Origin: an uncultured Lachnospiraceae bacterium
GTDB taxonomy: Bacteria; Bacillota; Clostridia; Lachnospirales; Lachnospiraceae
Reading direction: 5' to 3'
Assembly (NCBI GenBank): GCA_902489925.1
Contig: CABUBX010000007.1
Coordinates: forward strand, 1-44,569
DNA: 44,569 bases
A model generated the notes under the pieces. That model saw only the letters and a program-made list of their open reading frames with translations, had not been told where the DNA came from and did not search any database. Numbering within the stretch: the stretch's first letter is position 1; each line of letters begins with the position of its first letter. Position numbers and translations under genes: made by a program. This document shows positions 33,536 through 41,631 of this stretch, piece after piece.

Positions 33536-33677
33536 ATGCTGTCACTCCCCTATATCATTATTTTTGTTTTTTTACGTCTGACTGCTCATTATTATTTTAA
33601 TGCAAAAACCACAAAAAATAAAGAGGAATTTCTGCTTTTTTTTACCATTACTACCGTAATTGTTAAATTTCTATTAC

Positions 33678-33706
33678 AGTTTAATTGCGTACTTATCATT
33701 TGTCAA
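33678..33706 (-). promoter_or_regulatory. Promoter of the PucR/CdaR-ftsEX operon
   Basis: On the minus strand TTGACA (33706-33701), 17 nt, TAAACT (33683-33678). The expected start near 33671 leaves a leader of about 135 nt that is A/T-rich and shows no riboswitch-like fold by eye. The rest of the 33536-33895 gap is AT-rich and holds the SDR promoter. Confidence 0.65.
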
Positions 33707-33822
33707 GTCCAAATCCGAGTTTTTAACCATTTTAGCAGTTTTTACAAGAAAAATATTATCACAATTTTATCATTTCCATCAAAATATCCGACGTTTTTTA
33801 AATTTTTATTTCTTTTTCTGAC

Positions 33823-33851
33823 TTGGGATTTTCAAAAAACCATGTTAAAAT
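33823..33851 (+). promoter_or_regulatory. Promoter of the SDR gene
   Basis: TTGGGA (33823-33828), 17 nt, TAAAAT (33846-33851), with TG one base before the -10 (extended -10). The start codon at 33896 is about 38 nt after the expected +1. Confidence 0.65.
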
Positions 33852-33895
33852 GAAAACACATTTTGAATATATTTGAATATAAAGGAGTTTTCCCA

Positions 33896-34630
33896 ATGAA
33901 TCAGCATCCAACGGTTTTAATTACGGGCGCCTCCCGCGGCATCGGACGCGCAGCTGCCCTTTATCTTGCTAAAAAAGGCTGCCGGCTTATTCTTACATGC
34001 AAATCCAATATAACAGCCCTCGAAGAAACAAGGCAGAAGATTTTAGATATCGGTGCGGACTGTCTCGCTCTAAAAGCGGATGCCGCAGATTACGAAGCGA
34101 TGTTAAAAGTATTTGAAGCTGCAAAAAGCCGCTTTGGGCATATTGATGTCCTTATTAACAATGCCGGCATCGCTCACATCGGTCTTTTTACGGATATGAA
34201 GCCTGCCGACTGGCAGTATATCATGCGCAATAACACCGAATCTGTATTTAACTGCTGCCATTTAGCTGTGCCTGACATGGTGCGCCTTCAAAGAGGACGT
34301 ATTATCAATATTTCTTCCGTCTGGGGCAATGTGGGTGCCTCCTGTGAGGTCATTTATTCAGCCTCAAAGGGCGCGGTCGGAAGCTTTACAAAGGCGCTTG
34401 CCAAAGAACTGGCGCCAAGCCATATTTCCGTTAATGCCATTGCCTTTGGCACCATCGACACTGAAATGAACAGCTGCTTTTCAGAAGAAGAAAAAAAGGC
34501 GCTTGCCGATGACATCCCTGCCTGCCGTTTTGGCACCCCAAACGAAGCCGCTGCTCTCATATGGCAGCTTATGAATGCCCCTGAATATCTGACCGGTCAA
34601 ATTATTACAATGGACGGCGGATGGCTCTAA
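33896..34630 (+). CDS. Short-chain dehydrogenase/reductase (FabG/YmfI-like)
   Basis: A 244-residue NAD(P)-dependent SDR. TGASRGIGRA is the cofactor loop, NNAG lies near 88, ISSVWG holds the catalytic Ser, YSASK holds the Tyr/Lys pair, and it ends with a TMDGGWL tail. The start is ATG at 33896 with AAAGGAG 8 nt upstream. The lone gene, away from fatty-acid-synthesis genes, and the CEVIYSASKGAV pattern resemble YmfI, the EF-P 5-aminopentanone reductase of Bacillus, but FabG-like roles are not excluded. Confidence 0.88.
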   Translation: MNQHPTVLITGASRGIGRAAALYLAKKGCRLILTCKSNITALEETRQKILDIGADCLALKADAADYEAMLKVFEAAKSRFGHIDVLINNAGIAHIGLFTDMKPADWQYIMRNNTESVFNCCHLAVPDMVRLQRGRIINISSVWGNVGASCEVIYSASKGAVGSFTKALAKELAPSHISVNAIAFGTIDTEMNSCFSEEEKKALADDIPACRFGTPNEAAALIWQLMNAPEYLTGQIITMDGGWL

Positions 34631-34635
34631 AAAGA

Positions 34636-34693
34636 GGCGGCCTTGACATGTTCTGTTCTGCCGACAGAACATGTCAAATGCCGCCCCTTTTTT
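34636..34693. terminator. Strong bidirectional terminator
   Basis: Outer GGCGGC/GCCGCC and inner TTGACATGTTCTGT/ACAGAACATGTCAA stems around a 7-nt loop, with A-runs before and a T-run after. It separates the convergent SDR and CofE-like genes. Confidence 0.88.
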
Positions 34694-34702
34694 ATTTATC
34701 AT

Positions 34703-35902
34703 TTATTTTGTATAGTTATCAAAGTAACCCTGAATCAAAATAATCGGTGTACCCTTATCGCCGCTGCCTGATGTAAGGTCTGCAAGTGAACCAATCAAAT
34801 CAGTCAGTCGTCTCGGTGTTGTACCCTGTGAAACCATATTGCCTGTAAGGCTTTCTGCCTTTTCGTCCTTTTCACGGATATAATCAGAAATTGCTGCTTT
34901 TAAGGCATCGCCTGAAAGCTCAGCAAAGTCGTTATCTGCAAGATATTTAAGCTTCACTTCATTCGGAGTTCCCTCAAGTCCTGCTGTATAGGCCGGTGAA
35001 ACAACAGGGTCTGCCAATTCCCAAATCTTTCCTACAGGGTCTTTAAAAGCACCATCACCGTACACCATCACTTCGATGTGCTTTCCTGTCTTTTCCTCAA
35101 CAGACTTCTGGACTCTTTCAACAACTTCCTCACACTTAATCGGGAAAAGCTTTACACTGTCCTCAGTTGCTTTGTTAGAGCCTAAAAGACCGTATTTATC
35201 ATTATATCCGCTGCCGTCAACGCTTGCTGTCATGATATCATCCAATGTGTACACAAGCTTTGCGCCTGCTTCTTTTAAAATTCTCTTTGTGCGCACTCTT
35301 GTATGAATGTCACATGCCAGTACACAATCTGTATATTCAAGAATCGCTTTAGGATTATTCGCAAAAATAATCTCCACATCTGCGCCGCAGTCTTTAATGA
35401 GCTGCTTGTAATACTCGACATAATCAACACCTGTAAATGTATGCTTCTTATAACCGAAAAGCTCTCTGTACTTTTCTTCTGTCAGCACATCACTCCATGG
35501 ATTGACACCTGCCGCATCCAAATCATCCAGTGATACTAAGTGGTTGCCCACCTCATCTGACGGATAGCTTAACATAAGCACAACCTTTTTACAGCCGCTT
35601 GCAATACCTTTTAAACAAATTGCAAAACGATTACGGCTTAAAATAGGGAAAAGTACACCAACAGTTTCGTCGCCGAACTTTGCCTTAACATCCTTTGCAA
35701 TCTGCTCTACAGTCGCATAGTTACCCTGAGCTCTTGCCACAACGGCCTCTGTCACCGCAATAACATCCTTGTCTCTCAATTCAAAGCCTTCGCTTTTTGC
35801 TGCTGCAAGTACAGAATCTACAACAATTGCCGCAAGGTCATCGCCCTGTCTTATAATCGGCGCTCTCACACCTCTTGAAACTGTTCCAACGAGTCTTTCC
35901 AT
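34703..35902 (-). CDS. CofE-like coenzyme F420-0:L-glutamate ligase family protein
   Basis: A 399-residue protein resembling CofE. The N-terminal third has the family's VRAPIIRQGDDLAAIV...LRDKDVIAVTEAVVARAQGNY and LSRNRFAICLKGIASGCKKVVLMLSYPSDEVGN segments, with further GSNKATEDSVKLFP. It is longer than archaeal CofE (about 250) by an added C-terminal part. AGGAGG lies 7 nt before the ATG at 35902. CofE adds glutamate to F420-0, but Lachnospiraceae are not known F420 makers and no other cof gene is visible. The true substrate is open. Confidence 0.78.
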   Translation of the reverse strand: MERLVGTVSRGVRAPIIRQGDDLAAIVVDSVLAAAKSEGFELRDKDVIAVTEAVVARAQGNYATVEQIAKDVKAKFGDETVGVLFPILSRNRFAICLKGIASGCKKVVLMLSYPSDEVGNHLVSLDDLDAAGVNPWSDVLTEEKYRELFGYKKHTFTGVDYVEYYKQLIKDCGADVEIIFANNPKAILEYTDCVLACDIHTRVRTKRILKEAGAKLVYTLDDIMTASVDGSGYNDKYGLLGSNKATEDSVKLFPIKCEEVVERVQKSVEEKTGKHIEVMVYGDGAFKDPVGKIWELADPVVSPAYTAGLEGTPNEVKLKYLADNDFAELSGDALKAAISDYIREKDEKAESLTGNMVSQGTTPRRLTDLIGSLADLTSGSGDKGTPIILIQGYFDNYTK

Positions 35903-35946
35903 CTTTTTTCCTCCTGAAATCATCCTGATAATTTATAGTTTTAGAA

Positions 35947-36030
35947 GTCTGACGGCGCAAATACGCCTGTACAGACACCCGCTATCATTAATTGCGCAAC
36001 TATTTTAGCACATTTTTAACGCGCTGTCAC
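35947..36030 (-). promoter_or_regulatory. Promoter and leader hairpin of the CofE-like gene
   Basis: On the minus strand GTGACA (36030-36025), 17 nt, TAAAAT (36007-36002). The leader of about 95 nt carries a hairpin with GGCG/CGCC and GTCTG/CAGAC stems (35976-35947) and no T-run. Confidence 0.55.
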
Positions 36031-36046
36031 TAAATTTCGACAAATA

Positions 36047-36370
36047 CTATGCTCTTTTTTCATATTTACCTTCAACCATCGTCAAGCCAGCCATAATAAA
36101 TATACAGTCAAACAGCGCACCGATACATGAAATGATTGCCAGCGGCGAATCCTGTCCCGACAAAAGCGGCAGACCAAGAAGCGCGAAAACACTTCCGAAA
36201 ATAATCAAAAGTCTTCCTGAAGCCCGGTTATATTTTCGCACGTCTGTCACTTCAATCTTTTTGCTGACATTTGCCCAATATCTTGTCGCCTTTTTAGAAA
36301 ACAAAGTATAAATGCCAAGCGCTATAAAGCCTGCACTTATTGCTTCCCATCCGATAAAAGCCCAAATCAT
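36047..36370 (-). CDS. Small membrane protein (DUF3784-like)
   Basis: A 107-residue protein with three hydrophobic segments (about 4-22, 52-70, 75-95). A cytosolic stretch (VSKKIEVTDVRKYNRASG) resembles the DUF3784 pattern. AGGGGGA lies 4-5 nt before the ATG at 36370. It starts 20 nt after the GreA-type gene stop on the same strand, so it is likely co-transcribed. No function can be assigned. Confidence 0.65.
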   Translation of the reverse strand: MIWAFIGWEAISAGFIALGIYTLFSKKATRYWANVSKKIEVTDVRKYNRASGRLLIIFGSVFALLGLPLLSGQDSPLAIISCIGALFDCIFIMAGLTMVEGKYEKRA

Positions 36371-36390
36371 ACGATTCCCCCTATGCCAAA

Positions 36391-36894
36391 TCAATAGCCT
36401 CTGATTCTGTCATCACTGTCATCTGTTGTCTTTTCTATACTTCGGATGACAACATAATAGCCGTAGCTGTCGTTCACCTTCACAAAAACCCTGTCACCGA
36501 CTTTATGTCCCATAATTGCCCTGCCAATGGGCGATTCATTACTTATACGCCCTGACAGAGAATCCTCCCGGATTGTTGTCACAAGCTTATAAGTTTCTTC
36601 TTCATCGTCCTCCTCAAAATAAAGACGCACCGTATTATTCATGCCCACTTCGTCTTCGGCAGAATCATCTTCAATGACCTGTGCCGTCCGAATCATGCGC
36701 TCAAGGTAGCGTATTCTGCTTTCATTTTTATTCTTATCCTTCTTTGCCGCATGATATTCAAAATTCTCACTTAAATCGCCGTGTTCTCTTGCCTCCTTAA
36801 CCGCTGCAATGGCATTCTTACGGACAACAAGCTTTCTGTACTCGATTTCCTCCTCAAGTTTTTTTATATCATTTTCTGTTAATTTGTCATACAT
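36391..36894 (-). CDS. GreA/GreB-family transcript cleavage factor
   Basis: A 167-residue protein with an N-terminal coiled coil carrying the catalytic tip HGDLSENFEYHAAK (near residue 39), where the acidic Asp/Glu pair acts in RNA polymerase's secondary channel, and a C-terminal FKBP-like domain (SPIGRAIMGHKVGDRVFVKV). The start is ATG at 36894 with AGGGAG 8 nt upstream. The middle and end are unusually acidic (EEDDEEE, DDSDD). GreA is the usual name, but paralogues exist, so I give no symbol. Confidence 0.88.
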   Translation of the reverse strand: MYDKLTENDIKKLEEEIEYRKLVVRKNAIAAVKEAREHGDLSENFEYHAAKKDKNKNESRIRYLERMIRTAQVIEDDSAEDEVGMNNTVRLYFEEDDEEETYKLVTTIREDSLSGRISNESPIGRAIMGHKVGDRVFVKVNDSYGYYVVIRSIEKTTDDSDDRIRGY

Positions 36895-36946
36895 TGGAGT
36901 CACTCCCTGATTTAAGATTACGCGGATTATTCCGCACACTGCCTAT

Positions 36947-36975
36947 ATTATAAAACAATCCGCGTCAAAGCACAA
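36947..36975 (-). promoter_or_regulatory. Promoter of the GreA-type gene
   Basis: On the minus strand TTGTGC (36975-36970), 17 nt, TATAAT (36952-36947). A GCGGA/TCCGC hairpin lies in the leader. Confidence 0.6.
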
Positions 36976-36990
36976 CCTTACAAGTTTGCT

Positions 36991-37926
36991 TTAGTATTCC
37001 CCCGAAAACATCGGTGTTGACAAATATCTGTCACCGTGGTCCGGCATAATCACAACAATATTTTTACCTTTATTTTCCGGACGCCTTGCCAGCTGTATCG
37101 CCGCATAAACTGCCGCACCGGACGAAATACCGACAAGAATGCCTTCCGTTTTTGCAAGCTCTGCCCCTGTCTTTAATGCATCCTCATTGTCCACCGTAAT
37201 CACTTCATCATAAACCTTCGTATCAAGAATTTCCGGCACAAAACCGGCGCCGATACCCTGAATTTTGTGCGCCCCCGGATGTCCGCCCGAAAGAATCGGA
37301 GAAGCCTTTGGCTCGACAGCCACAATACGGATTTTAGGATTTTTTTCTTTTAAATACCGTCCTGTACCGGTAATTGTGCCGCCTGTGCCGACTCCCGATA
37401 CAAATATATCAACCTGTCCGTCTAAATCATCCCAAATTTCGGGGCCCGTTGTTTCATAATGAGCTCTGCTGTTTGCAGGATTGACAAACTGTCCGGCAAT
37501 AAAGCTGTCCGGGATTTCTTCTGATAATTTTTCAGCCTTTTCAATAGCGCCGCTCATCCCTTTTGCACCATCAGAAAGCACAACCTCAGCACCATAGGCT
37601 TTCATCAAATTTCTTCTCTCCACACTCATCGTATCCGGCATAACAATAATCATCCGATACCCCTTTGAAGCCGCAATTGCCGCAAGACCGATACCTGTAT
37701 TGCCGCTCGTCGGCTCAATAATCACAGAATCCTTTTTCAATTTTCCTGATTTTTCCGCTTCTGTAATCATATAAAGCGCTGCCCTGTCTTTAATGCTTCC
37801 TGCCGGATTCAAGCCTTCGACCTTCGCAAAAACTCTTGCCGGAAGACCTTTTTCATTTTGATAATTATTAAGCTCTAAAAGCGGTGTATGACCGATAAGC
37901 TCATCCATGGATTTAAAATAATGCAT
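36991..37926 (-). CDS. cysK: Cysteine synthase A (O-acetylserine sulfhydrylase)
   Basis: A 311-residue PLP enzyme making cysteine from O-acetylserine and sulfide. LNPAGSIKDRAA holds the PLP Lys (near residue 46), PTSGNTGIGLAAIAASKGY the substrate loop (near 73), and GVGTGGTITGTGRYLKE the phosphate loop (near 180). The length is typical. GGAGG lies about 7 nt upstream, and the gene starts 14 nt after the GTPase-NYN gene, a probable co-transcript. No sulfate-reduction or serine acetyltransferase genes are near. Confidence 0.95.
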   Translation of the reverse strand: MHYFKSMDELIGHTPLLELNNYQNEKGLPARVFAKVEGLNPAGSIKDRAALYMITEAEKSGKLKKDSVIIEPTSGNTGIGLAAIAASKGYRMIIVMPDTMSVERRNLMKAYGAEVVLSDGAKGMSGAIEKAEKLSEEIPDSFIAGQFVNPANSRAHYETTGPEIWDDLDGQVDIFVSGVGTGGTITGTGRYLKEKNPKIRIVAVEPKASPILSGGHPGAHKIQGIGAGFVPEILDTKVYDEVITVDNEDALKTGAELAKTEGILVGISSGAAVYAAIQLARRPENKGKNIVVIMPDHGDRYLSTPMFSGEY

Positions 37927-37940
37927 CCTTATACCTCCTG

Positions 37941-40676
37941 CTATTTTTCTATTTTTTCCCGTCCAAGGCGAACCTCCTCCAAAAAGGCCTTATCCGTTTC
38001 GGAAAGTCCCGAAAGCAAATACTGTCCGCCCCTGCTTTCTTCATTCAAATAGTCTTTTCGCATCAAAGCCTTTGCAGCTTCAATCTCATCTAAAAGACCT
38101 CTGGCCGATATACGATGTGCGCCCTCCCCCAAAATAATCACCTGTTCAAGCGCATCCGATGTTGCTACCGTCACATGATGCTTTCGGCCAATCTCATGCA
38201 CTGTCTTTTCTATATACTGGTCGGCTGTCTCTGCCTCTTTTGTATACACGACAAAAATATTTTTATACGTTCCGATTTCTCCCGGATGTCCCTCAACACG
38301 ATACGCATCAAAAACAAGAATCAGAATATTTTTCTTGAAGCCCTGATAATTACACAAAATATCCATCAGCTTCGTTCTTGCACTGTCGATATTAATTTTT
38401 GCCAATGCTTTCAAATCTTCCCATGCAAAAATAATATTATAACCGTCAACAAGAAGATATTCCTTCTTTTCCGGCTTTGAAGACGCGTTTGAAGCCTTCC
38501 TCTCTTTATTTTCCCTCTGAAGGGTACTGTGTCCGCGATTAAAGCGATTTTTATCCCGCTTCACCGAGCCGTAGGTACGGGCAAAAATCTCCTCAAGCTC
38601 TTTATCATCGGCCCATCCGATACTTTCTGTATTTTTAGGAAAAGCAGCCGTCGGCTTTACCGGGGCTTTGTCAACTTCAACGCGCATCCCCTCAAGATGC
38701 ATATATTCTCCGACCTTATCCCACGGCACAACAAAGCCCGCACCGTGGGCACAAAATACCGAGCCTGTCGGATTATCCAAATCTTTTTCAGAATCATAGG
38801 CGGCAGCCTCTATAACTTCTTTTTCGTTATGACACGGCGCATAGCCCTTTGGTGATAGGAATAAATGACCGCGCCCCTTTGTATACGCCGTAACCTCCGA
38901 CTGATAGTCTCTCATCAGCGCTACCGGCGCCCAGCCGGTCAGCACAGCCGTATCATCCTCAATTTTAAGCGGTTCAAACTCGCCGTACATCTTTTGAATA
39001 TCCGAAATCGCACGTCCCGAATTTTCCTGTGGCACTAATAGCCTAAACTCATAAACAGGCTCAAGCAGCACACTCTCGGCGCGCTTTAAGCCTTGCCGCA
39101 CCGCTCTGTAGGTCGCCTGCCTGAAATCACCGCCTTCGGTATGTTTAAGATGTGCCCGCCCTGCAATAAGTGTCAGTTTTATATCTGTGATTTCCGAACC
39201 GGTAAGCACTCCGATATGATGCTTTTCAGCTAAATGGCTCAATATAAGACGCTGCCAGTTTCTGTCGAGCATATCTTCGCTGCAATCTGTCTCAAACTGC
39301 AGCCCGCTTCCCGGCTTTCCCGGTTCAAGCTTTAAGTGCACTTCAGCATAATGACGCAGCGGTTCAAAATGACCGACACCTTCCACCGTATTTTTAATTG
39401 TTTCCTTATAGACAATATTTCCCGAGTCAAAAACCGCCTCTATGCCAAACCGCTCTTTAATAAGGCTCATAAGAATCTCTATCTGCACCGCACCCATCAC
39501 CTGTGCATGTATCTCGGAGAGTTTTTCATTCCACACAATATGAAGCTCGGGAATTTCCTCCTCAAGCTGACGCAGTTTAAGAAGCGCCTCATGAACATTG
39601 ACATTATCCGGCAGGCCAACGCGGTAGGTCATCACAGGCTCTAAAAAAGGCGCATCGGCTTTGTCTTCGATGCCAAGTCCCTCTCCTGCAAAGGTTTTTG
39701 TAAGTCCTGTAACTGCACAAATCTCCCCGGCACAAACCTCGTCAACAGTCTTAAAACTATTTCCCGAATAAAGCCGCAGCTGGTCCGCTTTCTCCTCCCA
39801 AACATCTTTGGCTTCATTAGTCAGCTCGTCCCTTGCAGATATAGAAGCATTTGTCAGCGGCATCTTAACTTTGAGACTTCCTCCGGTAATTTTCATATAG
39901 GTCAGGCGATTACCTCTGTCATCGCGCGCAATCTTATAAACTCTGGCCCCGAAATCCTCGGGATAGGAGGGACACTCTGTATACAGATTAAAGCCTTCTA
40001 AAAATGCAGACACACCTTCCATTTTAAGTGCAGAACCAAAATAACACGGAAAGACCTTTCTTTCTTTTATGAGCTGACGTATAGTCTCAACGGAAATATC
40101 GCCGTCCTCCAAATATTTTTCAAGAACCGACTCATCACAAACTGCGATATTTTCACAAAAAACATCTCTTGACTGCGAAGCAGAAAAATCAATGCATCTG
40201 CCATCCAGCCTTCTCGTAAGCTCTAAAAGCAGCTTCTGCCTGTCAGTGCCCAGCTGGTCCATTTTATTAATAAACAAAAATGTCGGAATCTTATAGCGCT
40301 TCAAAAGCTGCCACAATGTCTCCACATGTCCCTGAATCCCATCGGCACCGCTAATCAAAAGAATCGCGTAGTCAAGCACCGACAGCGTCCTTTCCATCTC
40401 TGCCGAAAAATCCACATGCCCCGGCGTATCTAAAAGCGTAATCGTCTTATCGCCAAGAAAAAATCTGGCCTGCTTTGAAAAAATTGTAATACCTCTGGCA
40501 CGTTCCAAATGATGGGTATCTAAAAAAGCATCCTGATGGTCCACGCGTCCAAGCTTTCGTATGCTTCCGGTTGTATATAAAATGCTCTCTGACAGCGTTG
40601 TCTTGCCCGCATCGACATGAGCTAAAAGCGCTGTGCAAAGATGCTTATTATGTCTGTTTTCAGACGTATTCTCCAT
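37941..40676 (-). CDS. TetM/EF-G-like ribosomal GTPase fused to a YacP/Rae1-type NYN nuclease domain
   Basis: A 911-residue protein. Residues 1-690 align with ribosome-protection GTPases: AHVDAGKT (19-26), DTPGH (83-87), NKMD (137-140), then domains II-V. The domain IV tip, which in TetM dislodges tetracycline with a YSPVSTP loop, here reads GRAHLKHTEGGDF (506-518), so drug resistance is unlikely. After a basic linker (700-738), residues 739-870 form a NYN domain with VDGYN (Asp744), VFDAYR (Asp790), ETADQ (Asp819) and ATSDA (Asp841), like YacP/Rae1, which cuts mRNA in the ribosomal A site. I infer a GTPase that brings a nuclease to the A site. Confidence 0.88.
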   Translation of the reverse strand: MENTSENRHNKHLCTALLAHVDAGKTTLSESILYTTGSIRKLGRVDHQDAFLDTHHLERARGITIFSKQARFFLGDKTITLLDTPGHVDFSAEMERTLSVLDYAILLISGADGIQGHVETLWQLLKRYKIPTFLFINKMDQLGTDRQKLLLELTRRLDGRCIDFSASQSRDVFCENIAVCDESVLEKYLEDGDISVETIRQLIKERKVFPCYFGSALKMEGVSAFLEGFNLYTECPSYPEDFGARVYKIARDDRGNRLTYMKITGGSLKVKMPLTNASISARDELTNEAKDVWEEKADQLRLYSGNSFKTVDEVCAGEICAVTGLTKTFAGEGLGIEDKADAPFLEPVMTYRVGLPDNVNVHEALLKLRQLEEEIPELHIVWNEKLSEIHAQVMGAVQIEILMSLIKERFGIEAVFDSGNIVYKETIKNTVEGVGHFEPLRHYAEVHLKLEPGKPGSGLQFETDCSEDMLDRNWQRLILSHLAEKHHIGVLTGSEITDIKLTLIAGRAHLKHTEGGDFRQATYRAVRQGLKRAESVLLEPVYEFRLLVPQENSGRAISDIQKMYGEFEPLKIEDDTAVLTGWAPVALMRDYQSEVTAYTKGRGHLFLSPKGYAPCHNEKEVIEAAAYDSEKDLDNPTGSVFCAHGAGFVVPWDKVGEYMHLEGMRVEVDKAPVKPTAAFPKNTESIGWADDKELEEIFARTYGSVKRDKNRFNRGHSTLQRENKERKASNASSKPEKKEYLLVDGYNIIFAWEDLKALAKINIDSARTKLMDILCNYQGFKKNILILVFDAYRVEGHPGEIGTYKNIFVVYTKEAETADQYIEKTVHEIGRKHHVTVATSDALEQVIILGEGAHRISARGLLDEIEAAKALMRKDYLNEESRGGQYLLSGLSETDKAFLEEVRLGREKIEK

Positions 40677-40681
40677 AGAAA

Positions 40682-40742
40682 ATACCCCTTTCTGCTCTGT
40701 CTTATTTTCTCAGATTATAACACAGAAAAGGGGTATAAGTCG
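40682..40742 (-). promoter_or_regulatory. Promoter flanked by a 13-bp inverted repeat, upstream of the GTPase-NYN gene
   Basis: On the minus strand a TG-extended TATAAT (40719-40714) has only a weak -35 (CGACTT, 40742-40737). ATACCCCTTTCTG (40682-40694, plus strand) pairs with CAGAAAAGGGGTAT (40723-40736) apart from one bulged A. One arm covers the promoter spacer, the other the AAAGGGG ribosome site. In a read-through RNA from the ABC genes the two arms would pair and end near a T-rich TATTTTCT. Confidence 0.55.
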
Positions 40743-40758
40743 ATACTCTATACAATTT

Positions 40759-41631
40759 CTATTTGCTTACCGAATCCAGCTGTCCTTCTATAATATATTT
40801 TTGAAGCAATATATAAAGTACTATAATCGGTATGAGTGCCACCGCACATACGGCACAGGCCAGCGGTACATTTTGAACCGCACCGGCTACGGCGTAAAAA
40901 GATTTTCTTACAATTTGGATGACCGTCGCTTTTGATGTGTCCGTCAAAAGATATGTCGGCATTGCATAATTATTCCACGTGCCAACAGCTATTATAATCA
41001 ATCTTGTGACAGTAATCGGCTTTAACTGGGGAAGTATAATCTTAAAAAACGTTTTTAATACACCTGCGCCATCAATGGCTGCCGCCTCATCAAGCTCTTT
41101 TGGAATAGATATTATAAATGCAGTATAAAAAAACATTGTTCCCGACATACCTATGGCCGCCGTCTGCATTGAAAGCGCCCATATTTTATTAATCATTCCA
41201 AAATTCACCATCAACGAATACGTACCTACTAAAAGAGACAAGCTCGGTATCATCATAATACATATATTAAACGTCCGAAGCGCTGTTGAAATTTTTCCTC
41301 CTGCCCTTGCAAGACCATAGGCAGCAAGTCCGCCCAAAACAATTTCCAAGGCTGAAACTTCAACCACGTAAACAAACGAATTTTTGAACGCATTCCATAA
41401 TTCGGAATTTGTAAACGCTTCAATATAATTCTCTAATGTCCATTTCAAAGGCAGATATAGCCTTGGCGTTAAATCCGTCACCTCACGAAAAGACTGATTC
41501 AGCATAACATAAATTGGCAGCAAATACAAAATAACAAGAACAGCCGCAACAACATAAACACCAATTTTTACTTTTTTATTCGGTGCGTAAATTTTCTTTG
41601 GTTTCACTCTTTCTAATTTTGACGCTTCCAT
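40759..41631 (-). CDS. Sugar ABC transporter permease (MalG type)
   Basis: A 290-residue inner permease with six helices and the EAA loop ELDEAAAIDGAGVLKTFFKIILPQLKP (near residue 193), where the ATPase docks. The start is ATG at 41631, overlapping the stop of the MalF-type gene by one base, with AGGAGG upstream; a TTG one codon earlier is possible. It is the last gene of the importer unit. The ATPase gene is not present, as is common for CUT1 systems that share a MsmK-type ATPase. Confidence 0.93.
   Translation of the reverse strand: MEASKLERVKPKKIYAPNKKVKIGVYVVAAVLVILYLLPIYVMLNQSFREVTDLTPRLYLPLKWTLENYIEAFTNSELWNAFKNSFVYVVEVSALEIVLGGLAAYGLARAGGKISTALRTFNICIMMIPSLSLLVGTYSLMVNFGMINKIWALSMQTAAIGMSGTMFFYTAFIISIPKELDEAAAIDGAGVLKTFFKIILPQLKPITVTRLIIIAVGTWNNYAMPTYLLTDTSKATVIQIVRKSFYAVAGAVQNVPLACAVCAVALIPIIVLYILLQKYIIEGQLDSVSK

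Noticed and set aside
33536..33671. Riboswitch in the leader of the PucR/CdaR-ftsEX operon
   Set aside because: No conserved aptamer core or stable multi-stem fold could be recognised by eye.
33536..33895. Open frame of about 105 codons in the gap before the SDR gene
   Set aside because: It is AT-rich, has no ribosome site, and overlaps both promoters; product is Phe/Leu/Lys-rich noise.
37941..40676. Tetracycline resistance gene
   Set aside because: The domain IV tip differs from the tetracycline-dislodging loop of TetM and the protein has an added nuclease domain.
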